Shown here: positions 46,843-58,031 of the stretch, piece by piece
Layout of the letters: every line of letters starts with the position of its first letter
How positions within the stretch are numbered: the first letter of the stretch is position 1
Assembly: GCA_037043235.1 (NCBI GenBank)
Contig: JAWRVZ010000093.1
Span: 1,658,501-1,722,500 of the forward strand
Length of the DNA: 64,000 nt
Origin: Rhodeus uyekii
Lineage: Eukaryota > Chordata > Actinopteri > Cypriniformes > Acheilognathidae
Direction of reading: 5' to 3'
The notes under the pieces: model-generated
What the model was told of the DNA's origin: nothing
The model's database searches: none
The model's input: only the letters and a program-made list of their open reading frames with translations
Translations under genes and position numbers: made by a program

Positions 46843-48264
46843 CTGATGGAGAAATAACAGCGTGAATAGGTTTATGTAGTAAATAACGGTAATGTAGTAT
46901 CAGAAACCAGATTCCATGAACCAGATTCTATGCACAAAATGACATTTTGGTTTAAGTGAAAATTGATTTCTCTGCTTCTAAAGTGCCTTCACTGAAAATG
47001 GTGGCTGATTTCACTGCAGGACAAAACTTGTTTAGGTAGTTGATCTGATGGACTTGGTGAATCATCTTGGTCAAGTTGGTCAGATGTGGTAGACCATCTT
47101 GTCCAAGGTGCCACACTTACAGATACACAGATGCCTTCCAACATGCTTATTTTGTTCAAACGAGTCATTCCCCAAGGTCGATATCTTTAAAGGAGAGGAA
47201 GTTGATTTCATCATCCTAAGACGAACACGGGCAAACCATTAGCAGGATCTCAAAAATTTCTCAGAAATAACTGCCTATGTTGGATGGCTTTCTGTGCCCT
47301 ACAGCTGTGTTACTGCGGTAAGTTAGAGCTAGTCTTGATTCTCATTTCCTTCATGTTTTTTCTTCTTTCCAACAGTTTCCACATCTCGACAGGCAACCCA
47401 GCCTCTCCCTCCTGTAATTCAGCTGAAATAATTCAGGACTTCAGGCCACGCTGAGAGGAACCCTTTAATATGCTGAAGTGGGTCATCCCTTATTCTGTAA
47501 TATCTGTTTCTACTTTGCGGCACCTTTCTGACCAGATGGGTCAGATTATAAAAATATCACCTCTCCTTTTGGAAGCGTCACTGCTTGTTTCTGTCGTCAC
47601 AATAATACAGGCAATTGACTGCTTTACCACTAGTGTATGCGTTAGCACTTCCAGATTGGTATTCTATGGGTTATCGTCATTTCTGTTGTATGTGTGTGTA
47701 TTTTTGTTATTTTCTACTGGGCTGGATACCCTAACAAGCTGTTTTTCATGTCAATCTCTAAAAAGCAATTATTTAGTACGGCAACAAAAACACCACCAGG
47801 TCTGTAGCTACATAAAATGATAGTCAGTGCTAAAACGTAGAGTTTGGTAACTATAGCAGAAGAAGAATGATATGTGAGCTCCCTGAAGATTGTGCTCTTT
47901 GAAGCAAACATGTTTTATGCTCAGTGCGGTTCATGACAGGACGAGGCTACCATTGATTTAGAGGCTTGCCAGAAGGTCGGTTCTAAGCTGATGCTTGCCG
48001 TGAAATGGAGGTTAGATGATGTGGACTTAGTGTTTCTCTCTGTTAGCTTGTGGAACGTGAAGCATATGATTTTTACTAAAACAACCCACTCTTCTTCAAG
48101 TGGTTTCCACAGGGAAGGTCTGATCAGATCCAAAACTATTCAAAGAGCTACCTACTTTTATCTCAATAAAGGTGCTCAAGATCTCAGTGTGATAGAGAAG
48201 AGAAGAGAAGACTATGTTAAATTTTCATAATAAATGTCAAGGCAGCATGTTGTTTGTGTTGTAC
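46843..48264 (-). other. tenm4: Intron, 1422 bp
   Basis: No recognisable repeat or gene. Confidence 0.88.
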
Positions 48265-48411
48265 CTCCGTCATTGTCCTTGCCATCACTGCAGGCTGTCT
48301 CCATTGATGTGTCGCAGCCTGCTCCCCGCCAGCCCAGCTGACAAACGCAGTACCAGCCATTATTACCCAGCGTGCATCTTCCGTTGCCATTGCACAGACC
48401 AGGACAGCCCT
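48265..48411 (-). CDS. tenm4: Teneurin-4 exon: EGF8
   Basis: 147-bp exon, phase 1-1. The acceptor TTGTGTGCACAG precedes AG GGC TGT (Glu completed from upstream) and the donor is GGAG|GTACAAC. It reads [20 protein letters not shown], then [20 protein letters not shown] and SDGKDNDG plus G. The six-cysteine EGF8 (CxxLCxxxGxCxxxxxxxxCxCxxGWxGxxC) is followed by an acidic stretch continuing into the next exon. The upstream partner is either the EGF6-7 exon directly (CTI-EGC) or the 27-nt microexon (VVK-EGC). Confidence 0.96.
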
Positions 48412-51093
48412 CTGTGCACACAAAAGCAAAGCACACACATTAGAAAGGGGACGTTTCACTAAAACAAACACTGCACTATCTCAGACAAACCGTTGCAAAG
48501 CCTAGCTACTATGTTAAGACAAAAAAGTTAAAATGAAGGGCTGTGGGTCAAAAGAGTGCTTTAGTAATAACAGTGATAACTTCAGGTGATTAACTGATAC
48601 ACCTTTTTAAGCCCTTATATCCTATAGAGGCAGACTCATACTGCAGAGCTCTGCCAGATCAATACATTCTCATTAGTGTTGTACAATAGATGCAGAACTC
48701 AGCTCTAAAGAGAAGGAGAGAGGGAAACGAAGCAAGACAATGAGATAAAACTAAAGTAGAAGCAAAAGCTAACCCCGAAAAGCTTATAATAAAAATTTAT
48801 TGGGCAATAACACTAATAATCTTAGCTTTAGATAGTGGACTAATCTTCAATGGTAAAAAACACGAGCTCCAGGTAAGACACATAACCATATTCTGTTTTA
48901 TTCCTATAATGTGAATGTCATGACACATTTGAAAATAGGATTTCACAGAGATGCGCTTGAACAGGGAGGTTAATGCTGACAGGATGTTGATAGAACAGGT
49001 GGGCACACTGTCCTACAGACGCGGTATGCTCCATTCGACAGCGTGTAATGTCTGTCATTGTCATCTGTTTCCTCCTCCCCTCCCCGCCACTTATCAGCTA
49101 CCTGTCCAATTCTATTTCCCGAGATGAAAACACAGACGAAAAGCGAGAAACCCTGTGCCATCGAATGTAAAATCCTGACATGCTTTTCACAAGCCAAGAG
49201 CCGCTCTCCAAGATGTCTGAGCTGACCTATTTTGTCAGCGACAGTTAGCACAGCCACTGCTCGAACATCACAGAGACTAAAGGAAGGGAGAGAGTGAGAG
49301 TGGGAGTTTGTATAGAGAAAGAAAGGTGGTGGGTGCCTGATAAGAAGGAAAAACGAGATGCCTCTAAAAGCCATGATCATTTCTAAAGATGGCTCGAATG
49401 CAGAATGGCATGCAGCGTTTCATCCAGGCTTTATGTATCATGTGCTCAATGTTCCAAGACAGCTGTGCTTCAATAACTGAAATATGTAGCACATTTAGTA
49501 CCATCGAATGCAAGAAAAAACAACAGATAGCTGATCTGCTGTACCATGTAAGTCTGCACCTAAATGGATAAAGCCATCAAGAAAGTGGGCTGTAATGTTG
49601 ATTTACATTATAATATCACTGCACAGATCAGCACAATCTCATAATGCTTTGGAATAGTAGTTAGTGCATGTGTTCTGTCAGACTGAGCCATGGTACTCAT
49701 AGGCAACACTCATAGGTATAAATGACAATCTTGGCAAATTGAAGTCTTATGTTCTCATCCAAACAAGCACCTGGAGGACCACCTTCCATCAGAGTTTAGC
49801 TATAGCCCAAGCTAAACACACCAAAACTAGGTAATCATGGTATTCACAGATGCTCACAAGTTCCAGGTATTTGTCCTGGATCAAGCTAAAGCTAATTTCT
49901 ACATAAAGGTGGATCTCCAGAAGTAGTAGCATGTCCTATTAAGCACAGTAGGGTGTGTCACTGCCACTTACAATGCATCCTTGAAGCTGGATAATTCACA
50001 GCAGAGAACTACTCAACTATCTACTCTTTGTCACAAATCGTGGACTTTGAGGAGGACTTAGAATGGTATCTGCAACAAGATATTTGAATTCCATTTCTGG
50101 TCCTTTTTCGGAGGTTCCATAGGTACAAGGCTATACCAACAATTACAGTCTCCAGCTGACCTCACTTCATTGTAAGGACAATGTGTGTGTGCTACAAAGC
50201 AGACAGAGACAGTTACATGCTTTGTTATCAAGAAAATGGTGAGTTTGACCAGTAGACAGCAGGTTCTTCCTTAGACACCCAAACAGACAAACAGCTGCAC
50301 AGTCTACAGTGGCGAGACGTCTGAATGGTCTGTTCTGAATGCTTATTAAAGAGCTAAATAAATAAAGATTTGCGCTCTGCTGGCAGCAGTTCAGCTTAAT
50401 TGGCAGTCCTTTCAGAGAGAGGCCCCTGTGGAGCGCACCCGCGCATCAGGCTGAAACCGCTCCGGAGGGCCACAAACCGCCTTGCGCGACCCCATGCAGC
50501 TCACGCTAGCCGCACTGCCTCTCAAAGCAGGGAGAAAGGGAGGGAAGGGGTGGGGCTCACCAAGCAAAAAAAACAGACAAGAAAGGGGAAAGACAACGAG
50601 CAGGTAGGGGGTGCGGGCAGCTCAGGGCTATGGCGTCACCGGTGCATAGCATGCTTTAATTAGAGAGGCTGCCGCTTCAGCACCTCTCTGAACCCCCGCT
50701 CCTCCTCCCGAACCCCCTCTGCTGTTCTACACAGCTGCACTGAACATCCATTATGCATGGTGCTGGTTGGCAAGGTCCGTGACCCTCCGCCAGCCCTCCC
50801 TCCTTGGATCCTGTGGGCCATCCATCCCCAAGTTCCACAGCAGGGACACGGCAGCTAAGGAGACGCTCCGGCTCTCGTGACGCCCACTCAGCGGGCGTGA
50901 AGGAGCTAAGTGGCGATGTGGCAAAGCAGCGTATTGGATGTGGTGAACAGCAGCATGATTCGACAAAGACCGCATTGGTGAGGCATGAAGCATGGGTTGA
51001 ATGAAAATGTAAGCGCAACCCTAAAAATGAGCTTTTTGAAGAATGGGTTGATGGAAAAATGATAGAAAAGATAGGACAGGAGGAGTGCCATAC
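48412..51093 (-). other. tenm4: Intron downstream of the EGF microexon, 2682 bp
   Basis: Includes an unusually GC- and CpG-rich block at about 50400-50960. The rest (48480-50350) is AT-rich with no recognised repeat. Confidence 0.85.
50400..50960. other. GC/CpG-rich block near the EGF microexon
   Basis: Contains many CpGs (for example GCGCACCCGCGCATC, CCGCCTTGCGCGACC, ACGCTAGCCGC) in an otherwise AT-rich intron, and ends about 130 bp from the microexon. No similarity to a transposon was recognised. It may be a CpG island, a promoter or a conserved regulatory block; the sequence alone does not decide. Confidence 0.45.
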
Positions 51094-51120
51094 CTTTCAC
51101 TACCTTATCCAGATAGTGAG
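51094..51120 (-). CDS. tenm4: Teneurin-4 27-nt microexon: splice insert AHYLDKVVK
   Basis: 27-nt exon between acceptor ATCTCCCTCTAAAG and donor AAAG|GTATGG. With G from the EGF6-7 exon it reads A-H-Y-L-D-K-V-V-K plus one base, completed to Glu by the EGF8 exon. The joined sequence CTIAHYLDKVVKEGC agrees with the known 9-residue alternatively spliced linker between EGF7 and EGF8 of vertebrate teneurins. This insert alters the spacing and orientation of the EGF stalk relative to the head and the recognition properties. Phase is 1-1; skipping gives CTIEGC in frame. The donor (GTATGG) is moderate and the pyrimidine tract short. Confidence 0.95.
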
Positions 51121-54100
51121 CTTTAGAGGGAGATAAAAGACAAGGACATATAAGGGAAGTTTTGAACAGTGCTGCTTCCATGACAAGACACAGACAGCTA
51201 GAGGCATGGGCTGGTTGCTCAAGACATCCAAGTTTACTGAAACACAGAGGGGCCGCAAAAGCGATTGCAAAGACAATAACATGCAACAAGCAAAACATCA
51301 CATCACAGGCTGGGAGAGAGTTAAAGGTATGGTGTGACAGGGTAGAGAAAGAGAGAGAGAAGTCCCAGTTCATCAGTACTTTTTTGTAACACTTTTGATG
51401 AAGCTGGACAAGGCAGTTTTGTTTTGTTTAAATCTGAATCCTAAGCATTACAATTAAGTACAATAGAACCTCGACTTACGAAACGCTCTACGTACGATAA
51501 AAGATTTTGGGGGGTTTTTTTCCGCCCAAGTAACGACAAAAGGATTGAGATGCGAAAAACTAAATCTCGGCCAAGGCAACGATTTCCGAGTTTTGTTTTG
51601 AAATTTGCGCGCCACTCACTCGTAAACTCGCACCAATCGTCCCACTCTTCCATTGGCTCTTCCATTAACGTTCCACAGGCTCGGACGCTAGCTAAAGTTC
51701 GTCCGCGCTTTTTCATACAAATTTTGTTTTCATCGTGCTGCATCGCCATTATTTTGTGCCCAGATAACAAACTTATTCTTTTTTTTATCACTAGCCATGG
51801 ATGTGAAGATTGTTGCTGAAGTGAAAGGGAAGACAGTATGGTGAGTGTATTTTAGCTTTATTATAAAATTACATGTGGTGTTTTTGTAGGGCTTGGAACG
51901 GATTAGGCAATTTACATGTAAAAGCCTGACCGACTTACGAAAGATCGACTTACGAAGCCAACATCGGAACGGATTATTTTTGTAAGTCGGGGTTCTACTG
52001 TATAACTGTAGTTATTGTAGAAAAAACAAGTGTGCAGTGCATAATATACAGTTTGATAATGCAGTATGAATTTTGTGTAATGAATTGGATGCAAACCTTT
52101 TGAAAGTGTTAGTTAAAGCTATTAAAAATGGGTAGTCAAATGTAAAAAAAAAAAAAAGAGTATACACTGCATATTATATAGCTTTATGAATGGAGGTTGG
52201 TAATGGATTATGATGAATTATTTTTATAATTTATATAATGAATTATATATAAAATACACTTTTTGGAAGGTTTTACCATTTTATTTTATAAATAAAATTC
52301 ATAAGTTACTATTTCTGTAACAGTATTACATATTTAAGATGTAAAAAGCTTCCAATCCAATGCTGGAGTGGAGAAGCAAGTCATCTGTTGAACATTTTGT
52401 ACAACTACGTCATGAACAGGCAAACTTTCCATCTTTAATGGGATATATTTTATGAAAATATATGGTCTCTGCTATTGGGATGCCATGTCTCACTATGGTA
52501 TATGTAAGAAGAACATCAATGATGCATAGTTCAGATATTAATAGACAAAATGCTAGTCTACTGCCCCTGGGAAGAAGAAAAAAAGAAGCTAACAATACCA
52601 CTACATTAGACGATTTCTGTTTTTACTGCAATGGGAAGTTCTCAAGATTAAAACCGTATCCATATTGTTTTGCTTTTCTTTTGTGAGAAGCCGTTACTGA
52701 GTCTTTATTTTCTCTTCTGGTCATTGACTGATGAACTCAGAGACAAAATCAAAAGTTACAGCTATAAGAAAACAACAAAACCAATACCAGACAGACTATG
52801 CAAGTTCCTTTAACAGAGGAGATGTGACTTGAATGTTTTTGGATAAAACGGAGAGGATGAGAGACAAAAACAATGATGTTGAGATACACACTGGTAAATG
52901 CAGTCTCGCAGAACAGACTTATTATTGGCCCATTCAGATTCTTTAAGGGAGATGGAAGACAAATGTTAAACACTTAATGTGATTTACCCTGGCACAACAT
53001 TCCAATCAACCATCAGATTTTAGGATTATGGTATTTGTAAGGGGCAACACACATCAACTAATCATCACTCTTTGACTTTTACTGGGATAGGTTCGGGTTA
53101 GGTAGATCTTCCCACAAATAAGGTACAATGCAGGGCCTGAAACTTAACTAATAAAAGGGATATCATTTTTCTAATAGATCCGGCTCACATGGAGGACGGT
53201 TTGCTTCTCTCCATTTACGTGAGTTGTGTGCAAAACCAATATTAAACTGAATCTTCTAAAAATATCTAAAAGCATTCATTATTATCATCATCGTGCCTGA
53301 GCTAAAACGCTTTGAGTATGACAGAACTATTATTTTTATTATTTTAAAAATATTTGATTATTTTTACATATTTGATACGTGAGGCTTTTATGACTCTTTT
53401 ATGCTCAGTTATTCACTAAAGGGGAAAAAACACCTCCATTTTATTCAGAGTCTCATGTAACGTTGTGCAGTTGCAGATATTATAAGATCAAAAGTAAGAT
53501 AAGGTTCAAAAAGCTTAAAACAGCGTGCAAAAAAACTCCCAATAATATCTTAGTATGATGATATTTAAATGCGTCTAGCTTTAGAATCAAAGCTCTGCAG
53601 TTTTATTGTGGGGGACAAAACATATAATATAATGAATGATTGAGAGATGAACAGATAGATTGATAATTTTTGATACTCACCTTTTAACATGCCTTTTTCT
53701 AAAATATGATCAAAGGATAATCAAGTAAATAAAAGTTGCTTAATTTCAGTACCTGTTCATCTTGAAATACTAGCAATTTAAAAGTTTTTATATTGACAGT
53801 AAACAAAAAAAAGATCAGTATGAAAAAAGAATCAGTAACGATTTAACAGCAAAACCAAATATTTTAATACTAAAAGGCATTTTTTTTGCTCAAAAAGTAA
53901 GTAATAGATTGTCAAAAACCGTTTTGATCATGCTAACATTTTAGAGGTATTGTAAATTGTGTATAAAATATGAAACATTAAGATGTATAGGGTTAACAAA
54001 TGGTAATTTTTGTCATATAAAAGTATTTGATAGCCGAAATGCGTAACTTATAAAAAGGAACAGAAAAACTAATGAATATAAAATAAAAATAAAAAGTTTT

Positions 54101-54431
54101 TATTCTTTAAATTGCTTTGCAATTTAATTCCCCAACATAAAGAACGCTTTTCCGGTGACTGCTCTGCTCGTGCAATGCAAATGTTTGGGTTCAAATTGAA
54201 CTAATCGAAAGGAACGAGAAAGAGAATAAGAAAGGAGGGAAATGAGTAGAAATGAAAAGACACCTTAGCACATTCCCACATTAAAATGCATGAAGACAAG
54301 CTTCATATCCTTGAGCAAACCTGTTCATGCTATGCCGAGTTGCACAAATTCAATTACGCATGCTTCTCTCACACACCTCCCCACCCGCCACAGCTCCTCC
54401 CTCATCCCACACATAAACGAGCGCTCCTTAC
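51121..54431 (-). other. tenm4: Intron upstream of the EGF microexon, 3311 bp
   Basis: Holds the Tigger-like element 51461-52000. The remainder, 52010-54431, is AT-rich and unassigned. Confidence 0.87.
51461..52000. mobile_element. Tigger-like MITE with TA target duplication
   Basis: Left end CAATAGAACCTCGACTTACG and right end, reversed, CAGTAGAACCCCGACTTACA; both are flanked by TA (51459-51460, 52001-52002). The CAGTxGAACCxCGACTTACGA-type terminus and TA duplication are typical of pogo/Tigger elements. 540 bp with no transposase. Confidence 0.82.
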
Positions 54432-54617
54432 CGATGGTGCAATGCTCTCCGTTCCATCCAGGGCTGCATTCACACTTCCCGTCCTTGCAGGTCCCGTGCT
54501 CGCTGCAGCGTGGGTGACAAGCCCGTTGTTCACACCCAGCGCCCATCCAGCCCTCGTCGCAGCGACAGCTGCCCGCCACGCAGATGCCATGTCCACCGCA
54601 GTCGGCTGCGCAGAGCT
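54432..54617 (-). CDS. tenm4: Teneurin-4 exon: EGF6 and EGF7
   Basis: 186-bp exon, phase 1-1. The acceptor GTGTTTCGCAG precedes AG CTC TGC; the donor is ATCG|GTAAGG. It reads ELCAADCGGHGICVAGSCRC, then DEGWMGAGCEQRACHPRCSE and HGTCKDGKCECSPGWNGEHC, ending TI. It contains two complete six-cysteine EGF repeats in tandem, with the CxxxCxxHGxCxxGxCxCxxGWxGxxC spacing. QRACHPRC joins them. It lies directly before the alternatively spliced 27-nt microexon. Confidence 0.97.
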
Positions 54618-56934
54618 CTGCGAAACACGGCGAGAGAAGGGGTGTTACCGAAGAGTGGTTGGGACAGGGGGTAAAGAGAAAGCAAATCCAGCAGTTATTG
54701 TCAGTGATGGGACGGCCACGCTCCACTACCTTGTCTGATGGGCAGTGAAAAGAAATTCCTGCACCTCATAAAGGGGGGCAATCCCTTTTGGACAATACAA
54801 ATCTAATAAAACCATTACAAAGCAGTGGTTCGAGGATTGTGGGAGGTTTAACAGGGAAGGACTCTTCCTTTTAGGATTCCTACTTTTTGGAGGGAAATTC
54901 CTTCTTTTGTGTGGAAGAAAGAAGACAAAGAAGAAGAAAGAACAGTCAAAGAACAAAATCCAATTTTGACTTCCCATGGAAATGGAGACACACGCTGGAT
55001 TATTTAAGTTGGTTTGACTGCATGAGTAATGAGGAGAAAGCTGAGGCAGCACGATCTGTGAGACAATAATTGAGAGTTAATCCAGAAATGAAATCTAACA
55101 TGATGTTTCACAAATAAAATGGGAAGACCAGTGCCAAATATGAATTATAACACTTCCTATCTAGAGAGCTTGAAGTTCCAGGAACACGAAAAGGATAAGT
55201 TGTGTTACGTTACACCTCACATAAAACAGCATTTTGCTATTCTTTTATCATTATCATAATAAAAAAGTCCACATATGATCAATAATTTCTGATATTTTGA
55301 CATTTATCTGCTATGCCCTTCTCTTAGTGCAGAACAGTGGTTGTCTAATTAGCCAAATCTATGCGGGAACCAAAAAGGAGGTCGCTTATAGGCCAATAAT
55401 GAGTCAATTATGTTCATGTAACTGCATTTTGTCATTGTTACAAATTAAACAGAGTTATGTTAGTCTTTTCAGGCACAAACCATAACATGGCATTACCAGA
55501 TTTAAAAGCTTGAAGAGGAAGAAAAAAAAAATGCCTTCCCTCATGCTAATTACATCGCTGGGCTTTTGTTAAATTATGTAAATGCCCTTAATTTCACATG
55601 CAACATTTCAATTAGAGGCATCCTAATGGCATTTCGTTGCTTAAAGTTGTCAAGGAGACACACAGTTGCTCATTTTCTCTTGTTCTTACCCTTCTTTATT
55701 TTCCCTCTTTCAATTTGCTTAGTATTTTGCCCCTCGCTCGTACAAAAACCTCTCGCTTGATAACGCGAATATCGTTTTCTCATAAAGGTGTTCCTCGAAG
55801 CGATTCTCATAAAGGTAACACAGCAGGCAAGTGGCAAGATGATACCATCTGTGAATCGTTCCTACAATGCTTCACTGCAGGGCAAAGATGCTATGAACGT
55901 TGTGCAATAATTGGGTAACTCCTGCTTTGCGTCCTTTAATGGAGGAGGAGAACTAATTGATGCAGATCTTGATTGTTTGCAACAGCTCATTTTCGAATGC
56001 GTTGGAGCTGCCGGCCTGCAAACGTACTAGATCTGAAAGCTTTCTTACTCAATTACCAAAAGTGACCAAGAAAACTTGGAAAAAGAAGGAGAGACAGATA
56101 GATTTTAAGATTGGCTTTAACTCTGGCATGACAATTATTTTATACGTTATAACCATTACAAGTGCAATTAATTTCATCAAATTTGCAAACAAAACACTTT
56201 GCTGCTAATGGTTCCCAGATGTTTGCTGAGGGGGTAAATATACTGGAATATTATTATTTATTTGTTTTTGTTTTTAAATACAATTAAATAATTCACCACA
56301 GCTCACATTTTTCACACTGTATCAGTAACAAAACGTGTTAAACATGCCAGGTGTTTTTTCTGGGAGAGGCTGCAGTTCAGAACCTTGAGTTAAAGCAGAG
56401 GCCGGCACAGGAGACTACAAGTCTCGTAATAATTTAGTCATGCTGCATCTTCTGCTTGAGAAGCCAGGCTTTAAATGGCTATTTCCAGCAAATCCCTTGG
56501 ATTACCTTATAGGTCAGTCTGTCTGCTTGGCATTAAAGTGAAATTCATATTTCACAGATTTTGAAAAGTTTGCTGAAGCAAATTTCTTTCTGTTCTCTGA
56601 TCTCTTGTGGTGTTTACAATAGCAGTGACCAAAATAACAATACTCCATCACTGCTTTTGAGCACTTTAGAAGGATATCAATAATAAATGTCCCTTTTTCA
56701 AAACTGGCGTAGCAAAACAGCATTTAGCTGTCTGCCCTGCATTACAGAAAAAGAAAAACTGATAAACAAACCAAAATTGTTTCCAACTATAAAGATTTTG
56801 AAATAATTAGTGACAGTTATTTAATGATATATAATTAGACAGTTTATTGGTATGTAATTTATTTTTAAAACATTTAAAAAAAATCATGTTTAAATCCTTG
56901 AAATACGCTTAACGAATAACTTTGTGTGTATATA

Positions 56935-57990
56935 CAGTGGTGTGAAAAAGAGTTTGCCCCCTTCCTGATTTCTTATTTTTTGGCATGTTTGTCACACTTT
57001 GTCACACACACAATGTTTCATAAATATCATAAAACTAATTGAAATACTAGTAAAAAATAACTCACGTACACAAAATATAGTTTTTAAATGAAGGTTGTTA
57101 TTAAAGGAAAACATAAAAGGATAACATAACTGTGGTTTATAGCAACAGAGTTACATTTCTCTAGCCACAACCAGGTCTGATTACTGCCTCACCTGTTCTC
57201 AATCATGATATCACATAAACAGGATGTGCCTGACAAACTGAAGTAGACCAAATTATCTTCAAAAGCTAGACCTCATGAAATTCAGGAACAAATGAGAAAG
57301 AAATTAACTGAGATCTATCAGATTGAAAAAATTACGTTATTAATCCATTTCTAAAGCTTTGTGACTCATTATACATCACCCATTAGCCATTTTCCACAAA
57401 TGGTGAAAACATGGAACAGTGATGAACTTTCCCAGGGGATGACCAAAAGAACACTTGCCTCAGTTAAGGTCAGTTTTCATCATAAGAGTCCACCATAAGT
57501 AAGACATTGGGCAAAAAATGGTCAGCATGACAGAGTTGCAAGACAAAAACCACTGCTGAGCAAAAGGAGCATTAAGTCTCGCCTCATTTGCCAGAAAATA
57601 TCATGATAATCCCCCAAGACTTTTGGGAAAATACTCTGTGGACTGACACAGAGACAAAAGTTGAACTTTTGAGACAAAAGTTGAACTGTAATGTGTCCCA
57701 TTACATCTGCTGTAAAACTAACACCGAATATCAGAGAAAAAACATCATACCAGCAATAAAATATGGTGGTGGTAGTGTGATGGTTTGAGGCTGTTTTGCA
57801 GCTTCAGGACCTTGTAGACTTGCTGTGATAAATGGAATCATGAATCCTGCAGCCTATCAAAAAATTCTGAAGGAGAATGGCCATTTATTTGTGACCTCAA
57901 GCTGAGGTGAACTTGGGTTCAGCAGCAGGACAGTGATCCAAAACACACCAGCAAGTCCATCTTTGAATGGGTGAAGAAAAACAAAATGAA

Positions 57991-57993
<3 letters not shown>
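56935..57993 (+). pseudogene. Degenerate Tc1-like transposon, truncated
   Basis: Starts after TA with CAGTGGTGTGAAAAAGAG, a common fish Tc1-type terminus. Plus-strand remnants of a DDE transposase are legible: KARPHEIQEQMRKKLTEIYQ near 57265, then DFWENTLWTDTETKVELLRQ near 57618 (a WxDE-like motif disturbed to WTDTE), IPAIKYGGGSVMV followed by a stop in place of the usual Trp (57777-57788), and AAYQKILKENGHLF. Stops and frame changes are frequent. The copy breaks off at an (AT)n run, so the 3' end and second terminus are missing. Confidence 0.82.

Positions 57994-58028
<35 letters not shown>
57994..58028. repeat. (AT)n microsatellite at the Tc1 breakpoint
   Basis: A pure AT run immediately following the last recognisable transposase codons. 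Confidence 0.93.

Positions 58029-58031
<3 letters not shown>

Noticed and set aside
48214..48471. Alternative-frame and antisense open frames at EGF8
   Set aside because: Shadows of the real EGF8 exon, whose cysteine spacing and splice phases fit only one frame.
50677..51018. 113-codon minus-strand frame in GC-rich block
   Set aside because: High GC reduces stops; no domain, no splice link to the teneurin frame. It does not include the microexon.
51550..51819. 89-codon plus-strand frame
   Set aside because: Lies wholly inside the Tigger-like MITE and has no transposase motif.
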